A stretch of DNA of 64,000 bases from NCBI RefSeq assembly GCF_034044715.1, contig NZ_JAXCLW010000004.1:62001-126000 (forward strand). Reading direction: 5' to 3'. Under the pieces are notes generated by a model. That model ran no database searches. It saw nothing but the letters and a program-made list of their open reading frames with translations, and was not told the origin of the DNA. The position numbers and the translations under genes were made by a program. This DNA comes from Dongia_B soli (GTDB lineage: Bacteria; Pseudomonadota; Alphaproteobacteria; Dongiales; Dongiaceae). How positions within the stretch are numbered: position 1 is the first letter of the stretch; every line of letters begins with the position of its first letter. Below, piece by piece: positions 49,902-58,039 of the stretch.

Positions 49902-50741
49902 ATGTCGAATTTCCTCGCCGCCGTCATTTTCCCGCAATGGCAAGGCGCGGCGCGGCCCATCGGCTATGCTGCCGGCACGCAGTTTCTCAGCAGACTGTTG
50001 CCCTCATCCTTGCCACAACACGCCATTGCCTGCGAGGCTAACAATCAGCCGCTCATGATCCAGGACCGCGTGAAGGGCCTGGATGTCCTTGCCCGCCAAG
50101 CGGATCGTGCTGCCGCTCTCCGCAAGGCGCTGCCGGCAGGTCCCGTGCTCACGATTGGTGGCGATTGCGCGGCCGATTTAACCACCGCCGCCTGGGCTCA
50201 CCAGGAGGCGCCTGGCGAGGTGGCGCTGGTCTGGATCGATGGCCATGCCGATCTCAATACGCCCGCCAGTTCGCCCAGCGGCCATTTCCATGGCATGGTC
50301 GCTCGGACCCTGATGGGCGACGGCCCGGCTTCCTTGATCCGGCATGTCCCCTGCCCCTACACGCCGCTTCAGGTCTTCTATATTTCGGCGCGCGATTGCG
50401 ATCCGTCGGAGACCGATGATATCGCCAGGCTCGATCTCTTCCGATTGTCGGAGCCGGATAGAATTGACGATCTCATCGCCGCGATCACCGGTCGCGGCCT
50501 CAGCCGGATCTACCTGCATCTCGATCTCGATGTGCTCGATCCCGCGGTCTTTCCCTATGTGGGTGTGCCTGCCGCCAAGGGTTTGACGCTCGAAGCCCTC
50601 TGCCGCTCGCTGCAACGCCTGCGCCAGCATTTCTCGCTGGCCGGTGCAGCCATCACCGAGCTCAATCTCAACGATAGCGACGCTGCCCCCGCAGCACGCC
50701 CAGCATTGCAGCAGATTCTTGCTGAGGGCTTCGGCCTCTAG
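49902..50741 (+). CDS. Arginase/ureohydrolase-fold protein
   Basis: A 279-residue ureohydrolase-fold protein. The manganese motif WIDGHADLNTP gives Asp113, His115 and Asp117, and LHLDLDVLDPAVFP gives the later Asp pair. The first motif, GGDH in arginases and agmatinases, reads GGDC here (Cys89), replacing one metal-binding His. Some unstudied family members share GGDC, so the metal site may be altered and the reaction is uncertain. It follows aroC by 37 bases. I call the fold but not a substrate. Confidence 0.83.
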   Translation: MSNFLAAVIFPQWQGAARPIGYAAGTQFLSRLLPSSLPQHAIACEANNQPLMIQDRVKGLDVLARQADRAAALRKALPAGPVLTIGGDCAADLTTAAWAHQEAPGEVALVWIDGHADLNTPASSPSGHFHGMVARTLMGDGPASLIRHVPCPYTPLQVFYISARDCDPSETDDIARLDLFRLSEPDRIDDLIAAITGRGLSRIYLHLDLDVLDPAVFPYVGVPAAKGLTLEALCRSLQRLRQHFSLAGAAITELNLNDSDAAPAARPALQQILAEGFGL

Positions 50742-50796
50742 GCCATGAACCCATAAACGCGAACGGCTGAGATGGGATGGATTCCCGAACGGCAGC

Positions 50797-51423
50797 TTAG
50801 GAGGCAGAATCGCAGAATAGCGGCCGTTCAGCAAATCCGAGCAGCAAGGTTTTTGCGATCTCTCGCGCATTCGTGGCAAGCTTCTCATCCGGCAGTTCGC
50901 CAGCGGTCCAGAACGACAGAACTCCACGAAAGGCAAAGGCGAGCTGTTCCGACAAACGACGCAGCGCCTCCTGCCTGCCCGCCGCGCTCAAGCCTTCGCC
51001 GTCTCCCAGGGCCAGCGACCATAAGGCTGTCGAGTGCGCCAGGACCGTTCCGGGGGACGGGCCGGCGGTGCCGATCCATCCCATCACGGCTCGATTGACC
51101 TCTGGTTCTTCCAGCATCACCTCGACCGCCGTGTCGATCGCCAACAGCACCCGGCCGGCGGCATCGGGAGGCGGCGACATGCCGGCAAAGCGCTTTGCCA
51201 TCGTATCAATCCGCCGAGCCGAAAGGGCATGCATGATCGCGGCCTTGCTCCCGAATTGGTTGAACGGCGTCGCGAAGCTGACCGCGGCTTCGGTAGCAAG
51301 GTCGCGCATCGAGAAATCGGCCTTGCCCTGGCGGAGCAACCGCTCCGCCGCGTCGATCACGCGCTGGCGAAGCGGCTCGCCCCTCGCGGCGGTGGGAGAA
51401 GCCTGGGTCTTGTTTCGTGTCAT
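50797..51423 (-). CDS. TetR/AcrR-family repressor
   Basis: A 208-residue regulator. The N-terminal helix-turn-helix is VIDAAERLLRQGKADFSMRD then LATEAAVSFATPFNQFGSKA. The YHYFGSK-type box reads FNQFGSK. The C-terminal half is the ligand-binding helical domain. It is divergent from the SDR gene across a 50-base gap with a palindrome and repeats (51432-51457), the classic layout of an autoregulated TetR controlling its neighbour. The gene pair looks richer in G+C at third positions than its flanks, by eye, and lies next to an IS remnant, hinting at transfer. Confidence 0.88.
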   Translation of the reverse strand: MTRNKTQASPTAARGEPLRQRVIDAAERLLRQGKADFSMRDLATEAAVSFATPFNQFGSKAAIMHALSARRIDTMAKRFAGMSPPPDAAGRVLLAIDTAVEVMLEEPEVNRAVMGWIGTAGPSPGTVLAHSTALWSLALGDGEGLSAAGRQEALRRLSEQLAFAFRGVLSFWTAGELPDEKLATNAREIAKTLLLGFAERPLFCDSAS

Positions 51424-51431
51424 GCCTCTAT

Positions 51432-51457
51432 TTATATCATGATATAGTTTATATCAT
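51432..51457. promoter_or_regulatory. Operator for the TetR-type repressor
   Basis: The perfect 12-bp palindrome ATATCATGATAT lies at 51434-51445. The half-site TTATATCAT occurs at 51432-51440 and again at 51449-51457, 17 bases apart. The position between the two start codons fits repression in both directions. Confidence 0.72.
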
Positions 51458-51473
51458 AGCCCGGAGTTAGACC

Positions 51474-52316
51474 ATGGGAGCTGCCATCTCTAAGACTTTC
51501 CTCATCACCGGCGTCAGTTCCGGCCTGGGACGAGCATTTGCCTCGGGCGCGCTCGAAGCGGGCCATCGTGTGATCGGCACCGTGCGGCGGGCGAGCGACG
51601 CCGAGGTCTTCGGGGCGCTCGCGCCCGAACGCGCCTATCCGGTCATGCTGGACGTGACCGATTTCGAGGCGATCCCAGCGGCCGTCGCCGAGGCCGAACG
51701 ACAGGTGGGGCCAGTCGACGTGCTGGTGAATAATGCGGGTTACGGCCATGAGGGCGTGCTGGAAGAGTCGTCCATGGACGATCTCCAGCGCCAGTTCGCC
51801 GCCAACGTCTTCGGGCCCGTCGCGATGATCAAGGCGGTACTCGCAGGCATGCGCGAACGGCGCCGCGGGCATATCGTCAACGTCACTTCCATGGGCGGCT
51901 TCATCACCATGCCCGGGATCGCCTTCTATTGCGGGAGCAAATTCGCGCTCGAAGGCATCTCCGAAGCACTCGGCAAGGAAGTGGCGGGCTTTGGAATTCG
52001 CGTGACGGCGCTCGCTCCCGGCCAATTCCGCACGGATTGGGCCGGGCGCTCCATGGAGCGCACGCCGCGCCAGCTTGCTGACTATGACGCGGTCATGGAC
52101 CCGATCCGCGCCGCACGACAGGCCAAGAGCGGCAACCAGCCAGGCGATCCGGTCAAGGCTGCGCAGGCGTTGCTCGCGCTGGTCGAGGCCGCGAATCCGC
52201 CGGTGCGGCTGTTCCTGGGCGATGACGCGCTGGGGCTGGTCGAACAGAAGCTCGACGGGATGCGAGCCGAAATCAGCGCTTGGGAGGAGCTTTCGCGCTC
52301 CACCAGCTTCGCGTGA
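51474..52316 (+). CDS. Short-chain dehydrogenase/reductase under TetR-type control
   Basis: A 280-residue classical SDR. The cofactor loop is FLITGVSSGLGRAFASGALE. NNAGYG is present. The catalytic residues are Ser in VNVTSMGGF and Tyr and Lys in IAFYCGSKFALEGISEALG. The extended C-terminus (LVEAANPPVRLFLGDDALGL) is typical of the larger oxidoreductase/retinol-dehydrogenase-like SDRs. It is divergently paired with the TetR gene, so its substrate or a related compound probably induces it. A long hairpin at 52334-52375 follows. Confidence 0.9.
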   Translation: MGAAISKTFLITGVSSGLGRAFASGALEAGHRVIGTVRRASDAEVFGALAPERAYPVMLDVTDFEAIPAAVAEAERQVGPVDVLVNNAGYGHEGVLEESSMDDLQRQFAANVFGPVAMIKAVLAGMRERRRGHIVNVTSMGGFITMPGIAFYCGSKFALEGISEALGKEVAGFGIRVTALAPGQFRTDWAGRSMERTPRQLADYDAVMDPIRAARQAKSGNQPGDPVKAAQALLALVEAANPPVRLFLGDDALGLVEQKLDGMRAEISAWEELSRSTSFA

Positions 52317-52333
52317 TGAGTGCTTAAATCTAC

Positions 52334-52375
52334 GGCAGCTTACGAAGGCGCTCCGCGCGTCTTCGTAAGTCTGCC
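52334..52375 (+). terminator. Long stem-loop after the SDR gene
   Basis: GGCAGCTTACGAAG (52334-52347) pairs with CTTCGTAAG-t-CTGCC (52361-52375), with an inner CGC/GCG pairing. It lies 17 bases after the SDR stop. No T-run follows, so it may end or protect the transcript, or be a small repeat. Confidence 0.55.
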
Positions 52376-52444
52376 TTGAGGTCGTTTGCCGACTGGCTGC
52401 TTTCACATCGCGCCGGATACTGATGCAAGGCTTACCATTAGCCA

Positions 52445-52632
52445 TATGACCTGACAGACTTTGAATGGCGCGCCTCTACAGCGAGCGTAACCTCGTCGAG
52501 CGTTTCTTCTCCAAGCTGAAGCACTTCCGCCGCGTCGCCACCCGACACGACAAACTCGCCGCTAACTTCCTCGCTATGGTGCAGCTTGCCTCGATGCGGC
52601 TTTGGCTCCGCGCTTATGAGTCTCTGGCCTAG
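52445..52632 (+). pseudogene. IS5-family transposase remnant with internal deletion
   Basis: From 52465 a frame reads MARLYSERNLVERFFSKLKH, FRRVATRHDKLAANFLAMVQ, LASMRLWLRAYESLA and stop. This is the C-terminal part of an IS5-family (IS427-like) transposase, including the DDE catalytic Glu region NLVERFF. Just before it, in another frame, 52445-52468 encodes YDLTDFEW, which is the expected N-terminus of the same transposase. So the middle, with both catalytic Asp residues, has been deleted and the join is out of frame. I see no terminal inverted repeats. The stop lies four bases from the end of the RlmD-like gene. Confidence 0.85.
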
Positions 52633-52636
52633 GTCC

Positions 52637-53968
52637 TCAGCGCTCGAAGCGCCCCACCACTTCCACATGGGATGACCAGATAAACTGATCGACCACGGTC
52701 AGGTCCGTCAGCCGGAAGCCGCCATCGATCAGGAGGCGGGCGTCGCGCGCAAAGCTGGCGGGGTTGCAGGAAACGCCGATAGCACGGGGCACAGCCGATT
52801 TCGCGAGTTGCTCCGCCTGCTCCTTGGCACCGGCCCGCGGCGGATCGAAAACGACGACATCGAACTTCTTCAGCTCTTCAGGCATAAGCGGTGCGTCATC
52901 CAAATCACGTTGTACCGCCTCGACACGATCGGACAGCTGAGCCCGCCGCGCTGCTGCCGCCAAAGCTTGAACCGCGGGCTTCGATCCTTCTACTGCTGTT
53001 ATCTTTGCTCGCTTAGCAAAGGGAAAACTGAAGGTTCCACACCCGGAAAATAAGTCTGCCACGTGATCGGCTGTCTCGAAACCCGCCATCACGGCGTCAC
53101 GCAGGGCTATTTCGCCCTCAAGGCTCGGCTGCAGGAAGGATTGATGCGGCAGGTCCACCAACACATCACCAAAGCGAACCTGCGGCATATGCAACTGGGC
53201 GATCGGTTCCGGCTGCGCTTGTCCTTTCTTGCCGCCATTGATCCAGGAAATACGCGCAATGCCGCCCGCCTGGCTTAAATCGGCGAGTGCGAAACGCTGA
53301 TTATTCGTGGGCTCAGTCTTTGCCGTGATCAAAAGGTCAAGACCCGTCTCACTTTCAGTCGCGAGCAGATCCCAGGATTCGCCCGCCGCAAGCGCATCAC
53401 ATAGATGCACCCGCATCTTGCCGATCAGGGCGAAGAGGCGCGGCGTCAATAACAGGCATTGCTGGAGATCCACCACATCGTGGCTGAAATCACGGTGAAA
53501 TCCGATATGGCATCCGCGACCCTGGCCGCGGACCGCGAGCACAGCGCGACGGCGCGTACCGGCGGGAATAAAAACGGACTTTACCACCGCTGGCATATCG
53601 ATCCCACGCTGCGCCATCGTATGCCGGACAGCATCCATCTTCCACCGACGATAAGCGGCAAGATCGAGATGCTGGATAGCGCAGCCGCCACAAATTCCGA
53701 AATGACGGCATGGGGCAACAACGCGTTCAGCTGCCGGTTCCAAAATATCGCTGAGATTGCCGACCCGCCCCTCGCCCCGTTTCGCCCCAAGACGCAAGCG
53801 CACCCGCTCGCCCGGTAAGGTGAAAGGCGCGAAAACCGGGCGGCTTTCATACAGGGCTATGCCATCGCCCTGCTGGCCGAGACTGTCGATCGTCAGTTCG
53901 ACAGTGACCCCCGGTTCGGTCGGCGACGTCGGGCGTTTTCCTTTTGCTGGTCGTCGATGGCGTGTCAT
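52637..53968 (-). CDS. RlmD/TrmA-family 23S rRNA (uracil-5-)-methyltransferase
   Basis: A 443-residue SAM-dependent RNA methyltransferase. An N-terminal TRAM-like domain (VELTIDSLGQQGDGIALYES) is followed by an iron-sulfur motif with Cys in PCRHFGICGGCAIQHLD. SAM binding is by HVADLFSGCGTFSFPFA and VVFDPPRAGAKEQAEQL. The catalytic Cys is in IGVSCNPASFARDARLL, and the C-terminus is HVEVVGRFER. These features match RlmD-type enzymes that make m5U in 23S rRNA. ATG 53968 is used; GTG 53998 is an alternative. The IS remnant abuts its 3' end but the protein looks complete. Confidence 0.9.
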   Translation of the reverse strand: MTRHRRPAKGKRPTSPTEPGVTVELTIDSLGQQGDGIALYESRPVFAPFTLPGERVRLRLGAKRGEGRVGNLSDILEPAAERVVAPCRHFGICGGCAIQHLDLAAYRRWKMDAVRHTMAQRGIDMPAVVKSVFIPAGTRRRAVLAVRGQGRGCHIGFHRDFSHDVVDLQQCLLLTPRLFALIGKMRVHLCDALAAGESWDLLATESETGLDLLITAKTEPTNNQRFALADLSQAGGIARISWINGGKKGQAQPEPIAQLHMPQVRFGDVLVDLPHQSFLQPSLEGEIALRDAVMAGFETADHVADLFSGCGTFSFPFAKRAKITAVEGSKPAVQALAAAARRAQLSDRVEAVQRDLDDAPLMPEELKKFDVVVFDPPRAGAKEQAEQLAKSAVPRAIGVSCNPASFARDARLLIDGGFRLTDLTVVDQFIWSSHVEVVGRFER

Positions 53969-54076
53969 CACGGCCGGGCTTTCGACGGGATTTTCCACTG
54001 TGACAAGCGACAGACAGAGATAAATCGATAGGCTATCATGCGTCCTCGGGCGGAGCAGTAAGGAGAAGATCGCGTT

Positions 54077-55873
54077 ATGTCTGTCATCCGGTTTCTAGGC
54101 AAGCTTGTCTTGTGGGTCTGCGCCGTCGCCGGCGCTTTTCTCATCATTGCCCTGATCGCCGGCGGTCTCGCCATGCGCCATTTTGTCGAAAGTCCCAAGC
54201 CGATACCAGCCCATGCGATGCTGACGCTCGATTTGAGCAAGGGCGTCACGGAACAGCCACCCGCCCTTCCATTCAGTTTCGGCAAGGGCGTCGCGATCAG
54301 GGATATCGTCCGCGGCCTTGACACCGCCAGCCGTGACGACCGGATCGACGGGCTGGTCGTCTATGCCGGCCGTGGCGAAATAAATATCGCCCAGGTCCAG
54401 GAAATTCGCGATGCGATCCTCGCCTTTCGCCGCGCTGGCAAGAGAGTCGAGGCCTTTGCCGAATCCTTTGGCGAAGGCGGTGACGGAACGCTTCATTATT
54501 ACCTCGCGAGTGCAGCCGACAAAATTACCTTGCAGCCTTCTGGCGATCTCCGCCTGACCGGCTTTCATCTGGAAACACCTTTTCTCAAAGGTATCTTCGA
54601 TCGCCTCGGCATCAGCGCCCGGATGGGGCAGCGCAAGGAATTCAAGGGCGCTGTCAATACCTTCACTCAATCCTCCATGCCGGATCCGCAGCGGCAGAAC
54701 ATGCAGCAACTGGCGGATTCCTGGCTGAATGAATTGGTGACCGACGTCGCTCGTGATCGCAAGCTCGACCCAAAAGCGGTGCGGGCCGCAATCGATCGCG
54801 CACCGCTGACCGCGGTCGAAGGCAAGTCGCTGGGCCTGGTCGACGATCTTGCCTATCGCGATGCCATTGACCAGCCGTTGCGGATCGATCCCGACAAGGA
54901 TCAAACAGTTACCGTTGCCACTTACGCCAAGCAGATTCCTGTTCCGTCCAAGGATAGTCCCGCTATCGCTACCATTTACGGCACTGGCCCGGTCATTCTT
55001 GCCAGCAGCGAAGACGACCCTCTCAGCGGCAGTATGACGATGGGGGCAGATACGGTTCGGGATGCGATCGACGATGCAATAGACGACCATGTATCGGCGA
55101 TCATCCTGCGGATCGATTCGCCGGGCGGCTCCTATGTTGCCGCAGATACCATCTGGCGCGCGGTCAATCGGGCGCGGGCTGCCAATATCCCGGTCATCGT
55201 CTCCATGTCCGGCCTCGCGGCCTCAGGCGGCTATTTCGTGGCCGCACCAGCAACCAAGATCGTCGCCCAGCCCGGCACCATCACAGGATCGATCGGCGTC
55301 TTCGGCGGAAAGGTCATCATCGGCGGCTTGCTGAAGAATTTGTCGATCGGTGTCGACGGCATCTCCGCCGGCAATCAGGCCGGTATCGACAGTCCGACTC
55401 AGGACTACTCCAAAGGTGAGTGGGACAATTTGCAGCACAGCCTGGACACCATTTATGCGGACTTCGTCGGCAAGGTCGCGTCGGGCCGCCGGCTCGATCC
55501 AAGCAAGACCGAAGCGGTCGCCCAAGGTCAAATCTGGACCGGTGCGGATGCCAAGGCGCGCGGGCTGGTCGATGCCCTTGGCGGCTGGTCAGTCGCTATC
55601 GAGCTCGCCAAGCAGGAGGCTGGTCTCAGACCGGAGACCCAGGTCCGGCTGGTTGCCTATCCGTCGGAACAGCAGGAGACGACGAAGTTGCTGTCTCGGT
55701 TCCTTGGTGGACGTCTTATGAGCGATTTGCAGCCGGCCGTGTTACAGCGTTGGGCAACCCGTCTTGGCCTTACCAGCAAGGGTCTGACCGACCTCTTCAC
55801 ACTCGGGGCAAGTCAGCAGCAACTGCCGGAGATGATGATGCCGCCGCTCAGTGCGAACGGCGCGCTGCAATAA
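54077..55873 (+). CDS. sppA: Signal peptide peptidase SppA (long form)
   Basis: A 598-residue tandem S49 peptidase anchored by one N-terminal helix (LVLWVCAVAGAFLIIALIAG). The N-terminal repeat carries the general-base Lys in QRKEFKGAVNTF and the C-terminal repeat the nucleophile Ser in VSMSGLAASGGYFVAAPATK, as in the 67-kDa E. coli form. SppA degrades signal peptides left in the membrane. It is not linked to a secretion operon here. Its last 26 bases overlap the convergent tlyA gene. Confidence 0.93.
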   Translation: MSVIRFLGKLVLWVCAVAGAFLIIALIAGGLAMRHFVESPKPIPAHAMLTLDLSKGVTEQPPALPFSFGKGVAIRDIVRGLDTASRDDRIDGLVVYAGRGEINIAQVQEIRDAILAFRRAGKRVEAFAESFGEGGDGTLHYYLASAADKITLQPSGDLRLTGFHLETPFLKGIFDRLGISARMGQRKEFKGAVNTFTQSSMPDPQRQNMQQLADSWLNELVTDVARDRKLDPKAVRAAIDRAPLTAVEGKSLGLVDDLAYRDAIDQPLRIDPDKDQTVTVATYAKQIPVPSKDSPAIATIYGTGPVILASSEDDPLSGSMTMGADTVRDAIDDAIDDHVSAIILRIDSPGGSYVAADTIWRAVNRARAANIPVIVSMSGLAASGGYFVAAPATKIVAQPGTITGSIGVFGGKVIIGGLLKNLSIGVDGISAGNQAGIDSPTQDYSKGEWDNLQHSLDTIYADFVGKVASGRRLDPSKTEAVAQGQIWTGADAKARGLVDALGGWSVAIELAKQEAGLRPETQVRLVAYPSEQQETTKLLSRFLGGRLMSDLQPAVLQRWATRLGLTSKGLTDLFTLGASQQQLPEMMMPPLSANGALQ

Positions 55874-56591
55874 GGAATTCCTTATTGCCTTCCGGCCCCA
55901 GGATCGGGCTCTCGGTGACGCCGATCACCGACCAGCCGGGCAAGCCAGCAAACCAGGCGGTGATGCGGTCGATCACCGCCTGATGCAAAGCCGGATCGCG
56001 CACCACACCGCCCTTCCCCACCTGGCCAGGACCGACTTCGAATTGCGGCTTGATCAAAGCGATGGCCCAGGCCCCCGGCTTGGTCAAGCCGAGTGGCGCC
56101 GGCAGCACCACCTGCAGGCCGATGAAACTAGCATCGCAGACGACGATGTCCAGCGGCTCGGGAATCTCTACGGTATCGAGATTGCGGGCATTGGTTTTTT
56201 CCAGCACCACGACCCGGGGGTCGGTCCGCAGCTTCCAGGCCAGTTGGCCATGCCCCACATCGACCGCATAGACCTTGGCAGCCCCCTTGGTCAGCAGCAC
56301 ATCGGTGAAGCCGCCGGTTGAGGCGCCGATATCGGCGCCGATCATGCCGGTGGGATCGATCGCGAAATGATCGAGCCCATGGGCCAGCTTCAAGCCACCG
56401 CGCGACACCCATGGATGATCCTGACCTTTGAGGATCAGTTCGGCATCGGTCGCAATGGTCTGGCCCGGCTTGTCGATCCGCTGGGTACCGGCATAGACCA
56501 GTCCCGCCATGATCAGCGCCTGGGCCTTCGCGCGGCTTTCCACCAATCCCCGATCGAGCAGCAGTTTATCGGCGCGCTCCTTGGCCATCAT
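55848..56591 (-). CDS. tlyA: TlyA-family 16S/23S rRNA 2'-O-methyltransferase
   Basis: A 247-residue protein. Residues 3-65 form an S4-type RNA-binding domain (KERADKLLLDRGLVESRAKA), and the rest is an FtsJ-like methyltransferase. WVSRGGLKLAHGLDHF, IGADIGASTGGFTDVLLTKG and YAVDVGHGQLAWKL give the SAM site. VCDASFIGLQVVLP and IALIKPQFEVGPGQVGKGGV hold the catalytic Asp and Lys. It methylates ribose in rRNA; older annotations call it hemolysin A. The start is just after the MATE stop, with two adjacent ATGs. The 3' end overlaps sppA by 26 bases. Confidence 0.93.
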   Translation of the reverse strand: MMAKERADKLLLDRGLVESRAKAQALIMAGLVYAGTQRIDKPGQTIATDAELILKGQDHPWVSRGGLKLAHGLDHFAIDPTGMIGADIGASTGGFTDVLLTKGAAKVYAVDVGHGQLAWKLRTDPRVVVLEKTNARNLDTVEIPEPLDIVVCDASFIGLQVVLPAPLGLTKPGAWAIALIKPQFEVGPGQVGKGGVVRDPALHQAVIDRITAWFAGLPGWSVIGVTESPILGPEGNKEFLIAARRSH

Positions 56592-56596
56592 CGTCC

Positions 56597-58027
56597 CTAT
56601 GCTGGAACCGTCGCGATGCCGGCGACATAGCGGTGGGCCATCTGCTTCCAGCGCAGGAAGAGCAAGGCCGCCGAGACGACGAGGCCGATCGCCAATCCCC
56701 ACCACAGGCCGGGGCCGGCAAAACCGAAATTGAAGGCGAGCAGGTAGCCGCTGCCGAGACCTGCCGCCCAATAGCCGCAACCGCAGAGGATCATCGGTAT
56801 CTTGGTATCCTTGAGCCCGCGCAACGATCCAATCGTCGCCACCTGCAAACCGTCGACCAATTGGAACAAGGCGGCGATCGGCATCAGCATCAGCCCCATG
56901 GCCACCGCCGCCGCATTGGCCGGATCATTCACATCCATGTAAAAGGACAAGAGCGTCTGCGGCGCAAAGCTCAAGGTCATCGCCGCAAACAGCATCCAGA
57001 TCATGCTGAGGCAGATTGCGATATACCCGGACCGTCTTGCATCGCGCGCCGCCCCCCGGCCGATCGCATAACCGACCCGAACCGTCGCTGCCTGGCTGAT
57101 TGAATAGGGGATCATGAAACTGATTGAGGTCAAATTGATGACGGCGTTATGCGCGGCCAATGTCGCGACACCGAACTCACCCATCAAAATGGTGGAAGCC
57201 ACGAATAAGCCGGCTTCGAAGGCATAGCCGGCAGCAATCGGCCAGCCGACCCGCCAGAGATCGATGAAGATTGCGTTATCATTGTGTAGCAGGTCGCTGA
57301 ACACATGGTAAGCCCGCAGCACGCCATTGCGGTTGATATAGACGACCAGGCAGGCGAGCTGCAGCCATTGCACGACGGACATGGTCAGGCCGATACCGGC
57401 AACGCCCATGGCCGGAAAGCCGAAGGCGCCATACATCGTCACGTAATTGCCTATTAAGGTCAGCGGCAGCGCGCATAGAATAATGCTCGTGACGATAACG
57501 GGCCGGCCGAGAACGGTGACGTAGTTTCGCAGGACGGTAAACCAGAGGACCGCCGGGATCGATGGCATGCCGAACAGCAGCAGCGCGCCGATCCAATCCA
57601 CGATCTCATCCTCGTAATGGCCGGACAGCCGTAGCAAGGGCGCAACCGCAAGAATAATCAGACAGGCCGGGACAGCTAGACAGGTGGCGAAACGTAGGCC
57701 CTGCCGCACCACCCGGCTGACCATCGCGGCATTGCCGGCGCCATGGGCTTGGGCGCCCAAAGCGCTGACACTGCCGATCGCCCCCATCGGCAGCAGATGG
57801 AAGGCGAAGAGCATCTGTACGCCGAGGCCGGCTGCTGCCAGATCGCTGGCGCCGAGCCGGCCGGCCATGACGTAGTCGGCGACACTCATGCCCATCTCGG
57901 CCAGCAGACCAGCCGCGATGGGCGCCGCCAGGCCCATCGTCGCCAGGACTTCCTGAATCCAGGTCCCGCGCCGCCAGCTTCCCCGGCGATCTGCAGGATC
58001 CCGGTTTGGCTGGGCCGCACTGGCCAT
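56597..58027 (-). CDS. MATE-family efflux transporter
   Basis: A 476-residue protein with about 12 membrane helices in the MATE arrangement. The N-terminal repeat begins AAPIAAGLLAEMGMSVADYVMAG, and the second half repeats the pattern at WRVGWPIAAGYAFEAGLFVA. MATE proteins export drugs and cationic metabolites by sodium or proton antiport. It sits 12 bases after ispA and five bases before tlyA on the same strand, so it is in one operon with them. In relatives I would expect dxs at this spot. Confidence 0.92.
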   Translation of the reverse strand: MASAAQPNRDPADRRGSWRRGTWIQEVLATMGLAAPIAAGLLAEMGMSVADYVMAGRLGASDLAAAGLGVQMLFAFHLLPMGAIGSVSALGAQAHGAGNAAMVSRVVRQGLRFATCLAVPACLIILAVAPLLRLSGHYEDEIVDWIGALLLFGMPSIPAVLWFTVLRNYVTVLGRPVIVTSIILCALPLTLIGNYVTMYGAFGFPAMGVAGIGLTMSVVQWLQLACLVVYINRNGVLRAYHVFSDLLHNDNAIFIDLWRVGWPIAAGYAFEAGLFVASTILMGEFGVATLAAHNAVINLTSISFMIPYSISQAATVRVGYAIGRGAARDARRSGYIAICLSMIWMLFAAMTLSFAPQTLLSFYMDVNDPANAAAVAMGLMLMPIAALFQLVDGLQVATIGSLRGLKDTKIPMILCGCGYWAAGLGSGYLLAFNFGFAGPGLWWGLAIGLVVSAALLFLRWKQMAHRYVAGIATVPA

Positions 58028-58039
58028 TGGATCCTCGTA

